16,250 nt of DNA from CAYXUW01 sp964468375 (GCA_964468375.1 CAYXUW010000054.1:1-16250), one strand, 5' to 3'; numbered from the stretch's first letter, positions 1-7,456 are shown. The notes: generated from the sequence alone by a model not told the origin. Numbers and translations: made by a program.

Positions 1-183
1 ATCTATGACGATATCATATTCCACTGTGAGTGGGCTCCCAATGATGTGATAATTACGCTCTACGGAACCGATGATTGGGGAACGGCCATACCTCTGGACT
101 CTGTGGTTGTTCACCAGATTCCTGAGCCGGCAACGATTGCGTTGCTCGGTTTGGGTGGGCTGTTGCTGCGCCGCAAGAAATAG
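1..183 (+). CDS. PEP-CTERM surface protein, C-terminal part (5' end outside window)
   Basis: The frame is open from the first base to a TAG at 181-183, giving 60 residues. They end in a PEP-CTERM sorting signal: IPEP, a short hydrophobic helix (ATIALLGLGGLLL) and the basic tail RRKK. In this family the tail directs a secreted protein to an exosortase, which cleaves near the PEP motif and anchors the protein at, or releases it to, the cell surface or matrix. The segment aligns without gaps to the last 60 codons of the downstream gene (964-1146), with about 15 differences in 183 bases, so the two are recent tandem duplicates. By analogy the missing part should be about 125 residues beginning with a signal peptide. 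No enzymatic motif is visible; the role is inferred as structural or extracellular. Confidence 0.9.
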   Translation: MYDDIIFHCEWAPNDVIITLYGTDDWGTAIPLDSVVVHQIPEPATIALLGLGGLLLRRKK

Positions 184-211
184 GCGTATGCCAAGACCTA
201 TCTATCAGATG

Positions 212-245
212 AAAAAAGGCAAGTTTTCGGACTTGCCTTTTTTTT
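212..245 (+). terminator. Intrinsic terminator of the first PEP-CTERM gene
   Basis: GGCAAGT (218-224) pairs with ACTTGCC (231-237) around the loop TTTCGG. It is followed by eight T (238-245) and preceded by an A-tract that can extend the stem. It lies 28 bases after the TAG. The core stem sequence is shared with the terminator of the next PEP-CTERM gene, so the terminator was probably duplicated with the gene. Confidence 0.9.
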
Positions 246-335
246 ATTGTTAAAAACAGCGAATATACGGCTTCGAGGCCTTTTAAGAGGCATTTACCGA
301 GAGCCCAATTTTTTTGAAAAAAAGGTAAATTTTCC

Positions 336-364
336 TTGCATTGACGGGGCTTTTCTGGTATACT
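336..364 (+). promoter_or_regulatory. Predicted sigma70 promoter with extended -10
   Basis: TTGCAT (336-341), a 17-base spacer, then TATACT (359-364). The -10 box is preceded by TGG (356-358), giving an extended -10. The -35 box matches the consensus poorly, which is usual when the extended -10 is present. The predicted transcript start near 371 would give a leader of about 218 bases to the PEP-CTERM start codon. Confidence 0.55.
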
Positions 365-371
365 GCTTTTA

Positions 372-389
372 TTCTTTCGGGGGAAAGAA
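372..389 (+). promoter_or_regulatory. 5'-terminal mRNA hairpin
   Basis: TTCTTTC (372-378) and GAAAGAA (383-389) form a perfect 7-bp stem around the loop GGGG, starting one base after the predicted transcript start. 5'-terminal stems of this type are known to protect mRNAs from 5'-end-dependent decay. That role here is inferred from position only. Confidence 0.4.
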
Positions 390-504
390 AACTCATCAGA
401 AGCAGGGGGTAAAGAGAAAGCTCACCGATTGTATTATATTTTGTGCGCTGAATTTTAGCGCTTAAATAATTGGTATTTTAACAACAGTGAAATGCAGTTT
501 TTCG

Positions 505-528
505 AAAGGAGGTATGCTAAGTAAATAA
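505..528 (+). promoter_or_regulatory. Orphan strong Shine-Dalgarno with five-codon ORF in the leader
   Basis: AAAGGAGG (505-512) is the best anti-16S match in the region, yet no start codon lies 5-9 bases downstream. The only ATG, at 514, is one base away and opens a frame of four residues ended by TAA at 526-528. It could be a ribosome standby site, a remnant of the duplicated gene's leader, or chance. Confidence 0.25.
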
Positions 529-588
529 GTGGTGTTGTTTCGGAATAATGGTAATTTTTGAAGCAAGTACTTTTATTAAAGGAGAAAT

Positions 589-1146
589 ATGATGAAGAAG
601 ATTTTGGTTTTAACGTTGGTTCTTGCAATGGCTTCGGTGGCCGGCGCAACGCTGCAGATTTCAGTCGACGGCGTACAGGAACCGGTTGAGTCGGAGATTT
701 ATGTGGCTCCGAGCGAGACGCTTGTTCTGGATATCTGGACCGATGCCAATATTGTTCCAGGCACAGGTGAGTGGAATGGCTGGGCGTTGGTTTGTACGGT
801 GCAGGACGCCTCAATCTCCGGCGGCGTTGCTGTCGTTCAGGATGCCGCTATCGTTATCTATGACGATGCCGCAGGCAACGGCTTCCCGGGTTTGGACAAT
901 GAAAATGGTGTCTGGGGAATGCTTTTCCTGTCGGAGGTATCTGAGATACCTGCCGGCGGCACCATCTATGACGAGATAGTATTCCATTGTGAGTGGGCTC
1001 CCAACGATGTGGTAATTACGCTCTACGGAACCGATGATTGGGCCCAGGCCATACCTCTGGACTCTGTGGTTGTTCACCAGATTCCCGAGCCGACAACGAT
1101 TGCGTTGCTCGGTTTGGGCGGGCTGCTGCTGCGCCGCAAGAAATAA
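589..1146 (+). CDS. PEP-CTERM surface protein, second tandem copy
   Basis: A 185-residue secreted protein. An N-terminal signal peptide (KK followed by a hydrophobic stretch to AGA, about residues 1-20) is followed by an acidic beta-rich domain of about 140 residues. It ends in a PEP-CTERM signal (IPEPTT, hydrophobic helix, RRKK), the mark of exosortase-processed surface or matrix proteins. The domain is roughly cohesin-like in pattern (alternating hydrophobic strands, Asp/Gly-rich turns), but I cannot assign a family. Two ATG codons are in frame at 589 and 592. The Shine-Dalgarno AAAGGAG (578-584) is 4 bases from the first and 7 from the second, so 592 may be the true start. The last 61 codons are about 92% identical in DNA to 1-183. 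It has its own predicted promoter (336-364) and terminator (1181-1213), so it is monocistronic. The host needs an exosortase, which is not in this window. Confidence 0.93.
   Translation: MMKKILVLTLVLAMASVAGATLQISVDGVQEPVESEIYVAPSETLVLDIWTDANIVPGTGEWNGWALVCTVQDASISGGVAVVQDAAIVIYDDAAGNGFPGLDNENGVWGMLFLSEVSEIPAGGTIYDEIVFHCEWAPNDVVITLYGTDDWAQAIPLDSVVVHQIPEPTTIALLGLGGLLLRRKK
964..1146 (+). repeat. 3' end of a tandem gene duplication (partner 1-183)
   Basis: The 183 bases match 1-183 with about 15 substitutions and no gap, from ATCTATGAC to the stop codon (TAG versus TAA). About half the differences are synonymous. The only cluster is two adjacent codons (Gly-Thr versus Ala-Gln). The repeat extends left beyond the window for the first copy, so its true length cannot be seen. 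Confidence 0.9.
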
Positions 1147-1180
1147 GCATCGGTCGGGAACCTTTGAGATTTAGATTTTT

Positions 1181-1213
1181 AAGAGGCAAGTCAAATGACT
1201 TGCCTCTTTTTTG
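1181..1213 (+). terminator. Intrinsic terminator of the second PEP-CTERM gene
   Basis: AGAGGCAAGTCA (1182-1193) and TGACTTGCCTCT (1196-1207) form a near-perfect stem with a minimal AA loop, followed by a T-rich tract to 1212. The centre GGCAAGT/ACTTGCC equals the stem of the terminator at 212-245, with extra pairs inside and outside. Confidence 0.93.
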
Positions 1214-1242
1214 TTGAGGAATTACCGCTGCATTTCTATAAT
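1214..1242 (+). promoter_or_regulatory. Predicted sigma70 promoter of the lipoprotein gene
   Basis: TTGAGG (1214-1219), a 17-base spacer, then a perfect TATAAT (1237-1242). The -35 box begins where the T-tract of the preceding terminator ends. The predicted transcript start near 1249 leaves about 30 bases before the start codon at 1281. Confidence 0.7.
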
Positions 1243-1280
1243 GGTATCCGAGCTTTGAGAGTTAATTGGAGAATATGATA

Positions 1281-1964
1281 ATGAACAGAAAATTGGTTTT
1301 TCTCGGCTGTCTTATTTTTGCTCTGGCGGTTTTGGGCTGTGAACAGCAGAACAAAAAGATATCAAGTCAGCCACCACGGTCGGAAGAAATTGTTCGGGAA
1401 GAGATGTCAAATGAAGTTTGGGACGGCACGCCGCCGGAAAGTGAGGCGCTGCCCGATTTTTTCGGAAGCGAGGCGAGTTGGGGAGCATTCCCTGAATCTA
1501 TGGTTGGCGTATGGGAAGCGGAGTCTAGCAACATAAGTAAATGGGGGATAAAGTTTGAGCCGGACGGCTCAATTAAAAAGATTATCCACACGGTGGCGGG
1601 GCCGGTGAATGTCCCGGAAGGCGGCGTTCATGCAGAGAGAGAAGATGATGGTTCTTACTATATCTTTGTACTAGGACCGTGCGAGGCAAGGTATATACCA
1701 GAGACAAGGATGGTTAAAGTGAAGATTATAGTGGACTATTTTATAATGAAGCTGCCTGCCGGTACGGTAGAAGGCAGGTTTGAGGATTACTTCGAGGGCC
1801 CTGTTTCTGAGGACGGCAAAACCTGGAAAGCCGAATGGCTAAATTTTAGCTGGATTGTAGGTGCAGTTGCGCCTGAACCTGACCTGATAAAAGCCGATCC
1901 CATACCGCTGGTGTTTACTAAACTCGACCTGACTCAAATCGAACAAGAAGATAGCGAACAATGA
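1281..1964 (+). CDS. Hypothetical secreted lipoprotein
   Basis: 227 residues from ATG 1281. The frame is open from TTG 1266 and also has ATG 1275, but TGGAGAA (1267-1273) acts as a Shine-Dalgarno about 7-8 bases before 1281, so 1281 is preferred. The N-terminus is a lipoprotein signal peptide: NRK, a hydrophobic core, then the lipobox VLGC with the modified cysteine at residue 20. Residue +2 is Glu rather than Asp, which does not signal inner-membrane retention. A short Gln/Lys/Ser/Glu-rich linker follows, then a domain (about residues 70-220) with the pattern 'VGVWEAESSN...KFEPDGSIKK', reminiscent of small lipocalin-like or 'how much does the phenotype deviate' beta-sheet domains in which WxAE and FxxDG recur. 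I do not recognise the family and assign no function. Its own promoter separates it from the PEP-CTERM gene; no T-rich terminator is seen after it. Confidence 0.85.
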   Translation: MNRKLVFLGCLIFALAVLGCEQQNKKISSQPPRSEEIVREEMSNEVWDGTPPESEALPDFFGSEASWGAFPESMVGVWEAESSNISKWGIKFEPDGSIKKIIHTVAGPVNVPEGGVHAEREDDGSYYIFVLGPCEARYIPETRMVKVKIIVDYFIMKLPAGTVEGRFEDYFEGPVSEDGKTWKAEWLNFSWIVGAVAPEPDLIKADPIPLVFTKLDLTQIEQEDSEQ

Positions 1965-2036
1965 TTTTGGGTGGTTTTGTTAGTTAGCATAATGGCTGGC
2001 ACTGTCTCATTAGAGACCTAAGTATTTAGGTAAGTA

Positions 2037-4903
2037 TTATTCATACCAGCCGGCGGTCCAGAGCCACTGGTCTGCCAGCTCGGCATAGTCGGCAAAATCA
2101 ATGAAGTCATCATCGAATAAATCACTCTGGAGCAAGCCGCCGCTGTTAAGCCATTCGTTAGTTAATACCTCAAGGTCGGAGTAATCCACAATTCCATCGG
2201 TATCAAAGTCGGCGGGATTTGTTACCATTTCGTCGGCGCCCATATCAACGATGTCATTGAATATTCGCTGTTCGCCGTCTATATCAGCGACAGAGGCAGG
2301 CGGCAGAGATGAGTTATCACCGACATCGACGCAAGGTGAATTCGGCGGGATATGATAATTACCGACGACAAAAAAGTCATCGTTGGGGTCGGTGGGCGTA
2401 TTTGCATCGTCCCAGTAGCCGGAGTCAACGAAGTTAGGGTCGATGTCTATGTTGCCATCGCCCCAATGGAGTATCATATTAGGGTCAACACACACTTGTG
2501 CTTGGCCGCCCTCGATATTGCTGTAGGAAACCGTCATTTCCGTAATCACTTCCGTCGGCGCCCACACACGAAGTGTACTTATAAGTGCGAGCTGATTGCC
2601 GTCCGGTGCGATATTGTCGCGGACGATACAGTTTATAACCTGCGGATTGCTGTCTCTAAATGAGCCGATGCCGCCGCCTTCCAGAGCTTTGTTGCCAATG
2701 ACAGTGCAGTTGATAAAAGTTGGGCTGGACCAGTAGGCATACAATCCGCCGCCGCGGTGGTCCGCTGAATTGCCGCTGATTATACAGTTGGCGACTAAGG
2801 CATCGCCGCCTCCATTTTGGTCTCCCCAGCAGCAGATTCCTCCGCCGTGACGACCGGAGCCCAAAGCTGAGTTGTTGTTAAGAATACAATTCGTGATTAC
2901 AGGGCAGCTTCTATAGCAATATATCCCGCCGCCGTAACCGGTAGTGGTGAACGTATTAAAGCTGATGATGCAATTTGTTATTACTGCGTCGCTGCCATAG
3001 CCGCAGTAAATTCCGCTGCCGTGGTCATGCATAGAATTGTTTGTGATGATGCAGTTTCTTATAGTTGGACCGCTCCCATTGTAGCAGTAAATCGCGCCCC
3101 AGATGCTGCCTCCGCCGCCGGTGACGGTTAGGCCGTTGACAATCGAGTTTGCATCCTCGCCGCTGTAGAAATTAAATCCCCGATGAGGTGCCTGCATACT
3201 GCCTTGGCAATCGATTATAGTGGAGGCAACGACGCCGGGGTCATTTGGGTCGATACTCCGGAGGATTAGGGGCTTGCCGTCGAAATCTATGTCTCTGTTG
3301 CCTGCACCTGTGTAGATGCCGATAGTAAGAACGATAATATCGTAATCATTTGCGTCGTCTATTGCCTGTTGGATGGTTTCATATTGCTTATTTTTTATTA
3401 TGTTCCATACAGGCATAACCTCGTCGGCTCCCATATCAACATACTGGCCAAAAACACGAGGGTCACCGTAATAGTCGGTTTCATTCGGTGCCGGGGCGAA
3501 ATTAGGGTCGCCTGCATTTATGCATTCACTATCGTAATTCAGGGCATAATTATTGCTGTCGGGATTAACGAAATTCGGCTTGACGGAAATGTTACCATTT
3601 AGCCCTGTTTGGTCGCCGATAATGGAATTGTAATTGCCCGCACCGTTGCTCCATACGTTGTTATATCTTATCACAGGTGGGGTTGTAGAGGCATATACGC
3701 CGAAAGAATTGCCGTTTGAAGCGATTATATTGTTCTCAATAATAGGAGCGGAATCGGTGGTGCAATCCACACCGCCGCCTTGATTTGCTGATGCTGTATT
3801 TCCGACTATTGTATTGTTAGTAATAACCGGTACCGACTCGCCCTTTACTCTTATGCCTGCGCCATCTACGTTATTAACAATCATATTGTTGCGTATTACC
3901 GGGTTGCTGCTCCAGAACACTGCAATACCGGCCCCATTGGTAGATTCGTTTTGAGTGATAGTGTTTCGTTCTATCAATGGATTGGCGTAATAATAGACGT
4001 AAATACCACCACCGCCCAAACCGCTTGCTATATTTGCCTGAATCAGGTTGCCTATAACATTTGGCTCCGANNNNNNNNNNGAACACCTGCTCCGAGGATC
4101 GCCTCATTGGCGATTAAGTAATTGTTCTCGATATGGCCATTGCTCCACTGGCGCAGGTGAATTCCGCCGCCATAATAATCAGCGTGGTTACTCTCAATAA
4201 GATTATTCTTGATAACCGCATCGACGCCCTGGAAGCAAACAACCGCACCTCCGTCGCCATGTTCCTCAGCAGGGTAATTGGTGTCAGGCGGTTCAAAACC
4301 ATGTTCTTTAACAGCAGAGTTGTTGAAGAACGTATTATCAATAATTACCGGTTTGATGTGCACCGAAGGATTACTTGGGTCATTGGGGTCAACAGGGTCG
4401 CCGTAAATGTAAATCCCGCCGCCCTCGCCTGCAGTATTGCTTAGAAAAATATTTTTGGTTATCGTGGGCTCCGACATATTGTAACAGACTACGCCACCCC
4501 CGCAGCGGTTCCAATAGACCTCTTTGAATTGCCAAGCTATCGGCAGCCATGAGCCGGTTCCGCCGGTTATCGTAAAACCGCTAAAGACCGAATTGTTGCC
4601 TTCACCGCTATTGAAAACTACCACAGAACCAAAGTTGCTGTCAGTTGGTGCGTTGCCGTCGATAATCGTCGCAGCTACTATATTCTCGTTGTTTGGGTCG
4701 ACGGACCGTAGTGTAATAGCTTTCCCCAGAAAATTGATGTTCTCCTGATATATACCAGGCAGAACTACTATAACGTCGTCATCATTCGCATCGTTAATGG
4801 CTAACTGGATGTTGTCATATTCTATGGGAACGTACACTGTCTGTGCTGAAACTTGTGTCCAGCACAGTGTAAATGCCGTAATTATTAGTGCAAGTCTCTT
4901 CAT
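2037..4903 (-). CDS. Secreted parallel beta-helix protein with dockerin-like C-terminus (contains assembly gap)
   Basis: At least 951 residues are visible. The start ATG (4903-4901) has GGAGG on the minus strand (4918-4914) at good distance; the in-frame TTG at 4909 is too close to it. Residues 1-20 form a signal peptide ending VSA. The protein then repeats itself. Each half opens with a cap module ('Y-x-IQ-AI-DAND-D-IVV...GIY' then 'ITLRS-DPN'), continues with beta-helix coils of the type 'P-I-NN-I--N-A--GGGI', and closes with 'VDMGADE'. Half one runs about 4903-3412 and half two about 3411-2224. The end of half two (SPCVDVGDNS...DIDGEQRI) matches the choice-of-anchor Q type tail. The last 60 residues carry two dockerin-like segments (DFDTDGIVDYSDL and DLFDDDFIDFADY), common in planctomycete secreted proteins. 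Such helices are found in polysaccharide lyases and adhesins, but no catalytic motif is identifiable. Ten N at 4071-4080 break the frame only because the gap size is arbitrary; both flanks are beta-helix coils. Confidence 0.9.
4071..4080. other. Assembly gap (10 N) in the beta-helix gene
   Basis: On the minus strand the left flank ends 'AILGAGV' plus one base and the right flank resumes in frame with 'SEPNVIGNLIQ'. One base plus the gap must be a multiple of three, so the true length cannot be 10. The repetitive helix coils are a plausible reason for the assembly break. Confidence 0.9.
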
Positions 4904-4946
4904 CTTCAACCCACCTCCGGTGGTTTACTTGAACCCTTTGTTGTAA

Positions 4947-4955
4947 ATTATAACA
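4947..4955 (-). promoter_or_regulatory. Extended -10 promoter of the beta-helix gene
   Basis: Read on the minus strand, 4955 to 4947 is TGTTATAAT: a perfect TATAAT with a perfect extended TGn. The -35 position holds only a weak match (TGGATT). The predicted start near 4940 gives a leader of about 37 bases containing the GGAGG ribosome site. Confidence 0.6.
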
Positions 4956-4982
4956 AAAAAATGTCCAAAAATCCAGAAAAGC

Positions 4983-5000
4983 TACCGGTTTTTACCAGTA
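4983..5000. repeat. Short inverted repeat in the divergent promoter region
   Basis: TACCGGT (4983-4989) and ACCAGTA (4994-5000) pair with one mismatch around TTTT. It lies between the two divergent genes, about 30 bases upstream of the minus-strand -10 box, where a regulator could act on either gene. No known binding motif is recognised. The rest of 4910-5160 shows nothing more than the two promoter candidates. Confidence 0.25.
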
Positions 5001-5082
5001 TCATAGGGGACGATTTCACGTCTTTTTTGCTGTGATTGGGGGCAGTATTATCGGATAATCTGTGGAAGAAGGCGTAATTTTC

Positions 5083-5091
5083 TGCTATAAG
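5083..5091 (+). promoter_or_regulatory. Possible extended -10 promoter for the dehydrogenase-cinA pair
   Basis: TGCTATAAG carries TG one base before TATAAG (5086-5091), with a weak -35 candidate (TGGAAG, 5063-5068) 17 bases upstream. The predicted start near 5098 gives a leader of about 63 bases. GATAAT at 5054-5059 is an alternative -10 without a good -35. Confidence 0.35.
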
Positions 5092-5160
5092 GTGGTTTTT
5101 AATAAAAGCAGATGGAATTTACGTTAATAATTCACAAAGGTTTTTTCTTGGAGCTGTCCT

Positions 5161-6195
5161 GTGAAGGCGGTTGTATTGGCCGGTATACGGCAGATGGAAA
5201 TTACAGATGTGCCGGAACCAGTTGTAACAAAAGATGACGATGTTCTGCTGAAAGTGGAAGCGGTTGGCGTTTGCGGCTCCGATGTGCATTACTACGAGGC
5301 TGGCAGAATCGGTTCACAAATCATCGACTATCCCTTCATAATCGGGCATGAGTGTGCTGCGATAGTTAAAGCAGTCGGTGGTGCTGTTACGAGGGTGAAA
5401 GTGGGTGATGAGGTAGTGGTAGAGCCGGCAGTATCGTGCAATGAATGTGACCAATGTAGGCAGGGCAGAGAGAACACGTGTCGCAGATTGCGGTTTCTCG
5501 GTACGCCGGGACAAGGTAACGGGTGTTTGTGCCAATACATCGTTATGCCTCAGAGCAGCTGTTTCCCGACTAAAGGAAGCATAACACTTGAGCAGGGGGT
5601 ATTATGTGAACCTCTCGCCATAGGAATATATTCTGTTAAAAACGCCTATATATCAAAAGGTGCGGACATAGCAATACTTGGCGCAGGTCCGATTGGCTTA
5701 AGTTGTTTACTTAGTGCCAAAGCTGAAAATGTAAAGGGCTGTTATGTGACCGAAAAAATAAAAGAGCGTGTCGAAGTAGCGAAAAGAAATGGGGCAACAT
5801 GGGTGGGAAATCCGGATAAAGAAGATATAGTCGAAAAGATTATTCGGCAAAAGCCAAATGGAATGGACGCTGTTTTTGAATGTGCAGGGCAGCAGGAAAC
5901 CCTAGATGAGGCAGTTGAACTGCTTAAGCCCGGCGGGAAATTGGTAATAGTTGGAATTCCACGTACTGAAAGAGTCTCATTTATTATAGATAAGATACGC
6001 AGGAAAGAAATTGCTATTATAAATATCCGCAGGCAAAATCAATGTACGCAGACGGCAATCGATTTGATAGCTTCAGGCAGGGTAAAGGTTGATTTTATGA
6101 TAACTCACAGGTTCAAAATTGAACGGACTCAGGAGGCCTTTGATATAATTGCTGGATATCGCGACGGCGTGGTCAAAGCGCTAATTAAACCTTAG
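5161..6195 (+). CDS. Zinc-dependent medium-chain dehydrogenase (sorbitol/threonine dehydrogenase-like)
   Basis: 344 residues, the usual length for this family. The start is GTG 5161, with TTGGAG (5148-5153) 7 bases upstream. The catalytic zinc ligands are all present: Cys38 (GVCGSD), His63-Glu64 (GHE) and Glu150 (CEPLA). The structural zinc lobe has Cys93, Cys96, Cys99 and Cys107. The Rossmann fold carries GAGPIG (174-179), and Glu198 follows the second strand, an acidic residue at the place that favours NAD over NADP. Together these point to a cytosolic NAD-dependent oxidation of a polyol or similar secondary alcohol; family members include L-iditol/sorbitol, xylitol and threonine dehydrogenases. 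The exact substrate cannot be read from sequence, and the neighbours give no pathway. cinA begins 4 bases after the stop, so the two are probably co-transcribed. Confidence 0.93.
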   Translation: MKAVVLAGIRQMEITDVPEPVVTKDDDVLLKVEAVGVCGSDVHYYEAGRIGSQIIDYPFIIGHECAAIVKAVGGAVTRVKVGDEVVVEPAVSCNECDQCRQGRENTCRRLRFLGTPGQGNGCLCQYIVMPQSSCFPTKGSITLEQGVLCEPLAIGIYSVKNAYISKGADIAILGAGPIGLSCLLSAKAENVKGCYVTEKIKERVEVAKRNGATWVGNPDKEDIVEKIIRQKPNGMDAVFECAGQQETLDEAVELLKPGGKLVIVGIPRTERVSFIIDKIRRKEIAIINIRRQNQCTQTAIDLIASGRVKVDFMITHRFKIERTQEAFDIIAGYRDGVVKALIKP

Positions 6196-6199
6196 ATTA

Positions 6200-7426
6200 A
6201 TGATAAAAGCAAGCATCATCAGCATCGGCAATGAAGTTGTCAGCGGTCAAATAGCAGACAATAACGCTTCATATCTAAGCAGAGAATTGCTCTCAATTAA
6301 CATACCTGTTGTCAGCTTTTACAGTGTTGGAGATGATATAGAGCGNNNNNNNNNNTGATGATGCCGACATAGTCTTGGCGACTGGAGGGCTTGGTCCTAC
6401 TGATGATGATGTAACGCGCCAAGCTTTTTCCAAATTCCTCGGTTGCGAGTTGAAATTGCAAAACGAGTTTCTTGAGAAAATTCGGAAGATGTTCGCCTCC
6501 AGAGAGCGGCCGATGCCCGAGAGGAATAAAATCCAAGCATATATACCGGCCGGTGCGAAAGCCGTAGAAAATAATCTGGGTACAGCTGTCGGCATAAGGG
6601 CGGAATCAAAGGGTAAATTGTTTTTCGTGATGCCGGGTGTACCATTTGAAATGAAGCAGATGTTCGAAGAGTCAGTTTTCCCTGAACTAAAGAAATTTAT
6701 CGATAAACAAGCGGTTATTGTGCTGAAACTAATGTGCTTCGGGGCAGGAGAGTCAGATATCGCTGAGAAACTCGGCGACCTTATGCAGCGCGGCAAAAAC
6801 CCGTTAATTAACTGCACGGTTCAATCTGGTATTATTACCCTGCAAGTCGTTGCGACGGCAGAGGATAGAGATAAAGCACGAAAGATGGCTGCAAAATGTG
6901 AAAAAATGCTACGAGATATACTTGGGGAGCTAATTTACGGCACAGGGGAGCAAACTTTAGCCGAAGTGGTTGGTACAAAATTAGCTCAACAGAAAAAGAC
7001 AATCGCCGTAGCTGAATCTTGCACAGGCGGCACCTTAGCGAAGCTACTAACTGATGTTCCTGGGGCCAGCAGATATTTTACTTACGGCTGGGTTACTTAC
7101 AGCNNNNNNNNNNCAACTTAGCTAAGATGAATGAGGTTGGCGTAAGGGCCGATTTAATTGAAAGATACGGTGCTGTAAGCTCTGAGGTTGCGGAGGCCAT
7201 GGCTAAAGGCGCAAGAGAAAAAGCCGGTACAGACTTTGCAATCGGTATAACCGGCATAGCCGGGCCAAGCGGTGGAAGCGAACAGAAAACCGTCGGCTTA
7301 GTGTATATTGGTATAGATTCTAACGCTGGCTGTGAAACTAAACGCTTTATCTTCGCTCGTAACAGGGATTATATACGGCTTCGGGCAGCACAAACAGCTC
7401 TGAATATGCTCCGGCTGAAACTGTAG
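6200..7426 (+). CDS. cinA: CinA-like protein: COG1058 domain plus nicotinamide-nucleotide amidase (two assembly gaps)
   Basis: The start ATG 6200 follows the dehydrogenase stop by 4 bases and gives the classic CinA opening (ISIGNEVVSGQIADNNASYL). The N-terminal COG1058/MoCF-like domain has TGGLGPTDDD and PGVPFEM, typical of the ADP-ribose pyrophosphatase part. The C-terminal PncC domain has AESCTGG, with the catalytic serine, then VPGASRYF and TGIAGPSGG. It hydrolyses NMN to NaMN and ammonia in pyridine-nucleotide recycling. Two ten-N gaps (6346-6355, 7104-7113) split the visible frame into three pieces. All three align in order to the family, and the summed length of about 400 residues fits the usual 410-420, so this is an intact gene, not a pseudogene. 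No hairpin terminator follows. The next gene has its own promoter at 7452-7480. Confidence 0.93.
6346..6355. other. Assembly gap (10 N) in cinA, N-terminal domain
   Basis: The left flank ends 'SVGDDIER' and the right flank resumes 'DDADIVLATGGLG'. Frame requires a true length divisible by three. In CinA relatives about nine or ten residues separate these motifs, so some 27-30 bases are probably missing. Confidence 0.85.
7104..7113. other. Assembly gap (10 N) in cinA, C-terminal domain
   Basis: The left flank ends on a codon boundary with 'WVTYS'; the right flank is one base then 'NLAKMNEVGV'. Relatives read 'TYSNxAK' here with nothing between, and both flanks share a terminal C. The two contigs therefore probably abut or overlap by one base, with no sequence missing. 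Confidence 0.8.
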
Positions 7427-7440
7427 ATTCGGCTAATTGA

Positions 7441-7456
7441 GTCAATAATGATTGAC
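7441..7456. promoter_or_regulatory. Perfect inverted repeat over the -35 box (possible operator)
   Basis: GTCAATAATGATTGAC is a perfect 6-bp inverted repeat with a 4-base centre. Its right arm covers five of the six bases of the -35 hexamer at 7452-7457. A dimeric regulator bound here would block or recruit RNA polymerase. It lacks a T-tract, so it is not a terminator for cinA. Confidence 0.45.

Larger units (their letters stand above)
184..588 (+). other. 405-base intergenic region with terminator, promoter and long leader
   Basis: No convincing gene lies here. The open frame at 247-465 starts at a TTG or ATG without a Shine-Dalgarno sequence and has a low-complexity, protein-unlike composition. 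The region holds, in order, the terminator at 212-245, an extended -10 promoter at 336-364, a perfect hairpin at the predicted transcript start (372-389), a short GCGCT/AGCGC inverted repeat (445-461), and an isolated strong Shine-Dalgarno sequence at 505-512. The working ribosome site of the next gene is at 578-584. The predicted leader of about 218 bases is long for a bacterial gene. Confidence 0.6.

Noticed and set aside
247..465. Open frame of 72 codons between the PEP-CTERM genes
   Set aside because: No ribosome site, biased composition, and it overlaps the predicted promoter, hairpin and leader.
371..588. Possible riboswitch in the long PEP-CTERM leader
   Set aside because: Apart from the 5' hairpin and a short GCGCT/AGCGC repeat, I found no conserved riboswitch core and no terminator-antiterminator pair.
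455..814. Minus-strand open frame antisense to the second PEP-CTERM gene
   Set aside because: Antisense of a clear gene, Pro/Ser/Arg-rich translation typical of a shadow frame, no ribosome site.
2004..2031. Overlapping hairpins (GTCTC/GAGAC and ACCTAA/TTAGGT) between two convergent genes as a bidirectional terminator
   Set aside because: Stems of 5-6 bp with no T-tract on either strand; too weak to call, though the position fits.
4052..4107. Frameshift or pseudogene in the beta-helix gene
   Set aside because: The break coincides with ten N; both sides are well-formed beta-helix coils and only the arbitrary gap length breaks the frame.
2037..4903. Regularly spaced similar segments as a CRISPR array
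   Set aside because: The similarity is at protein level (beta-helix coils), with no identical DNA repeats or uniform spacers.
6293..6817. Minus-strand frame of 174 codons opposite cinA
   Set aside because: Lies across a gap and opposite a confidently identified gene; its translation has no recognisable features.
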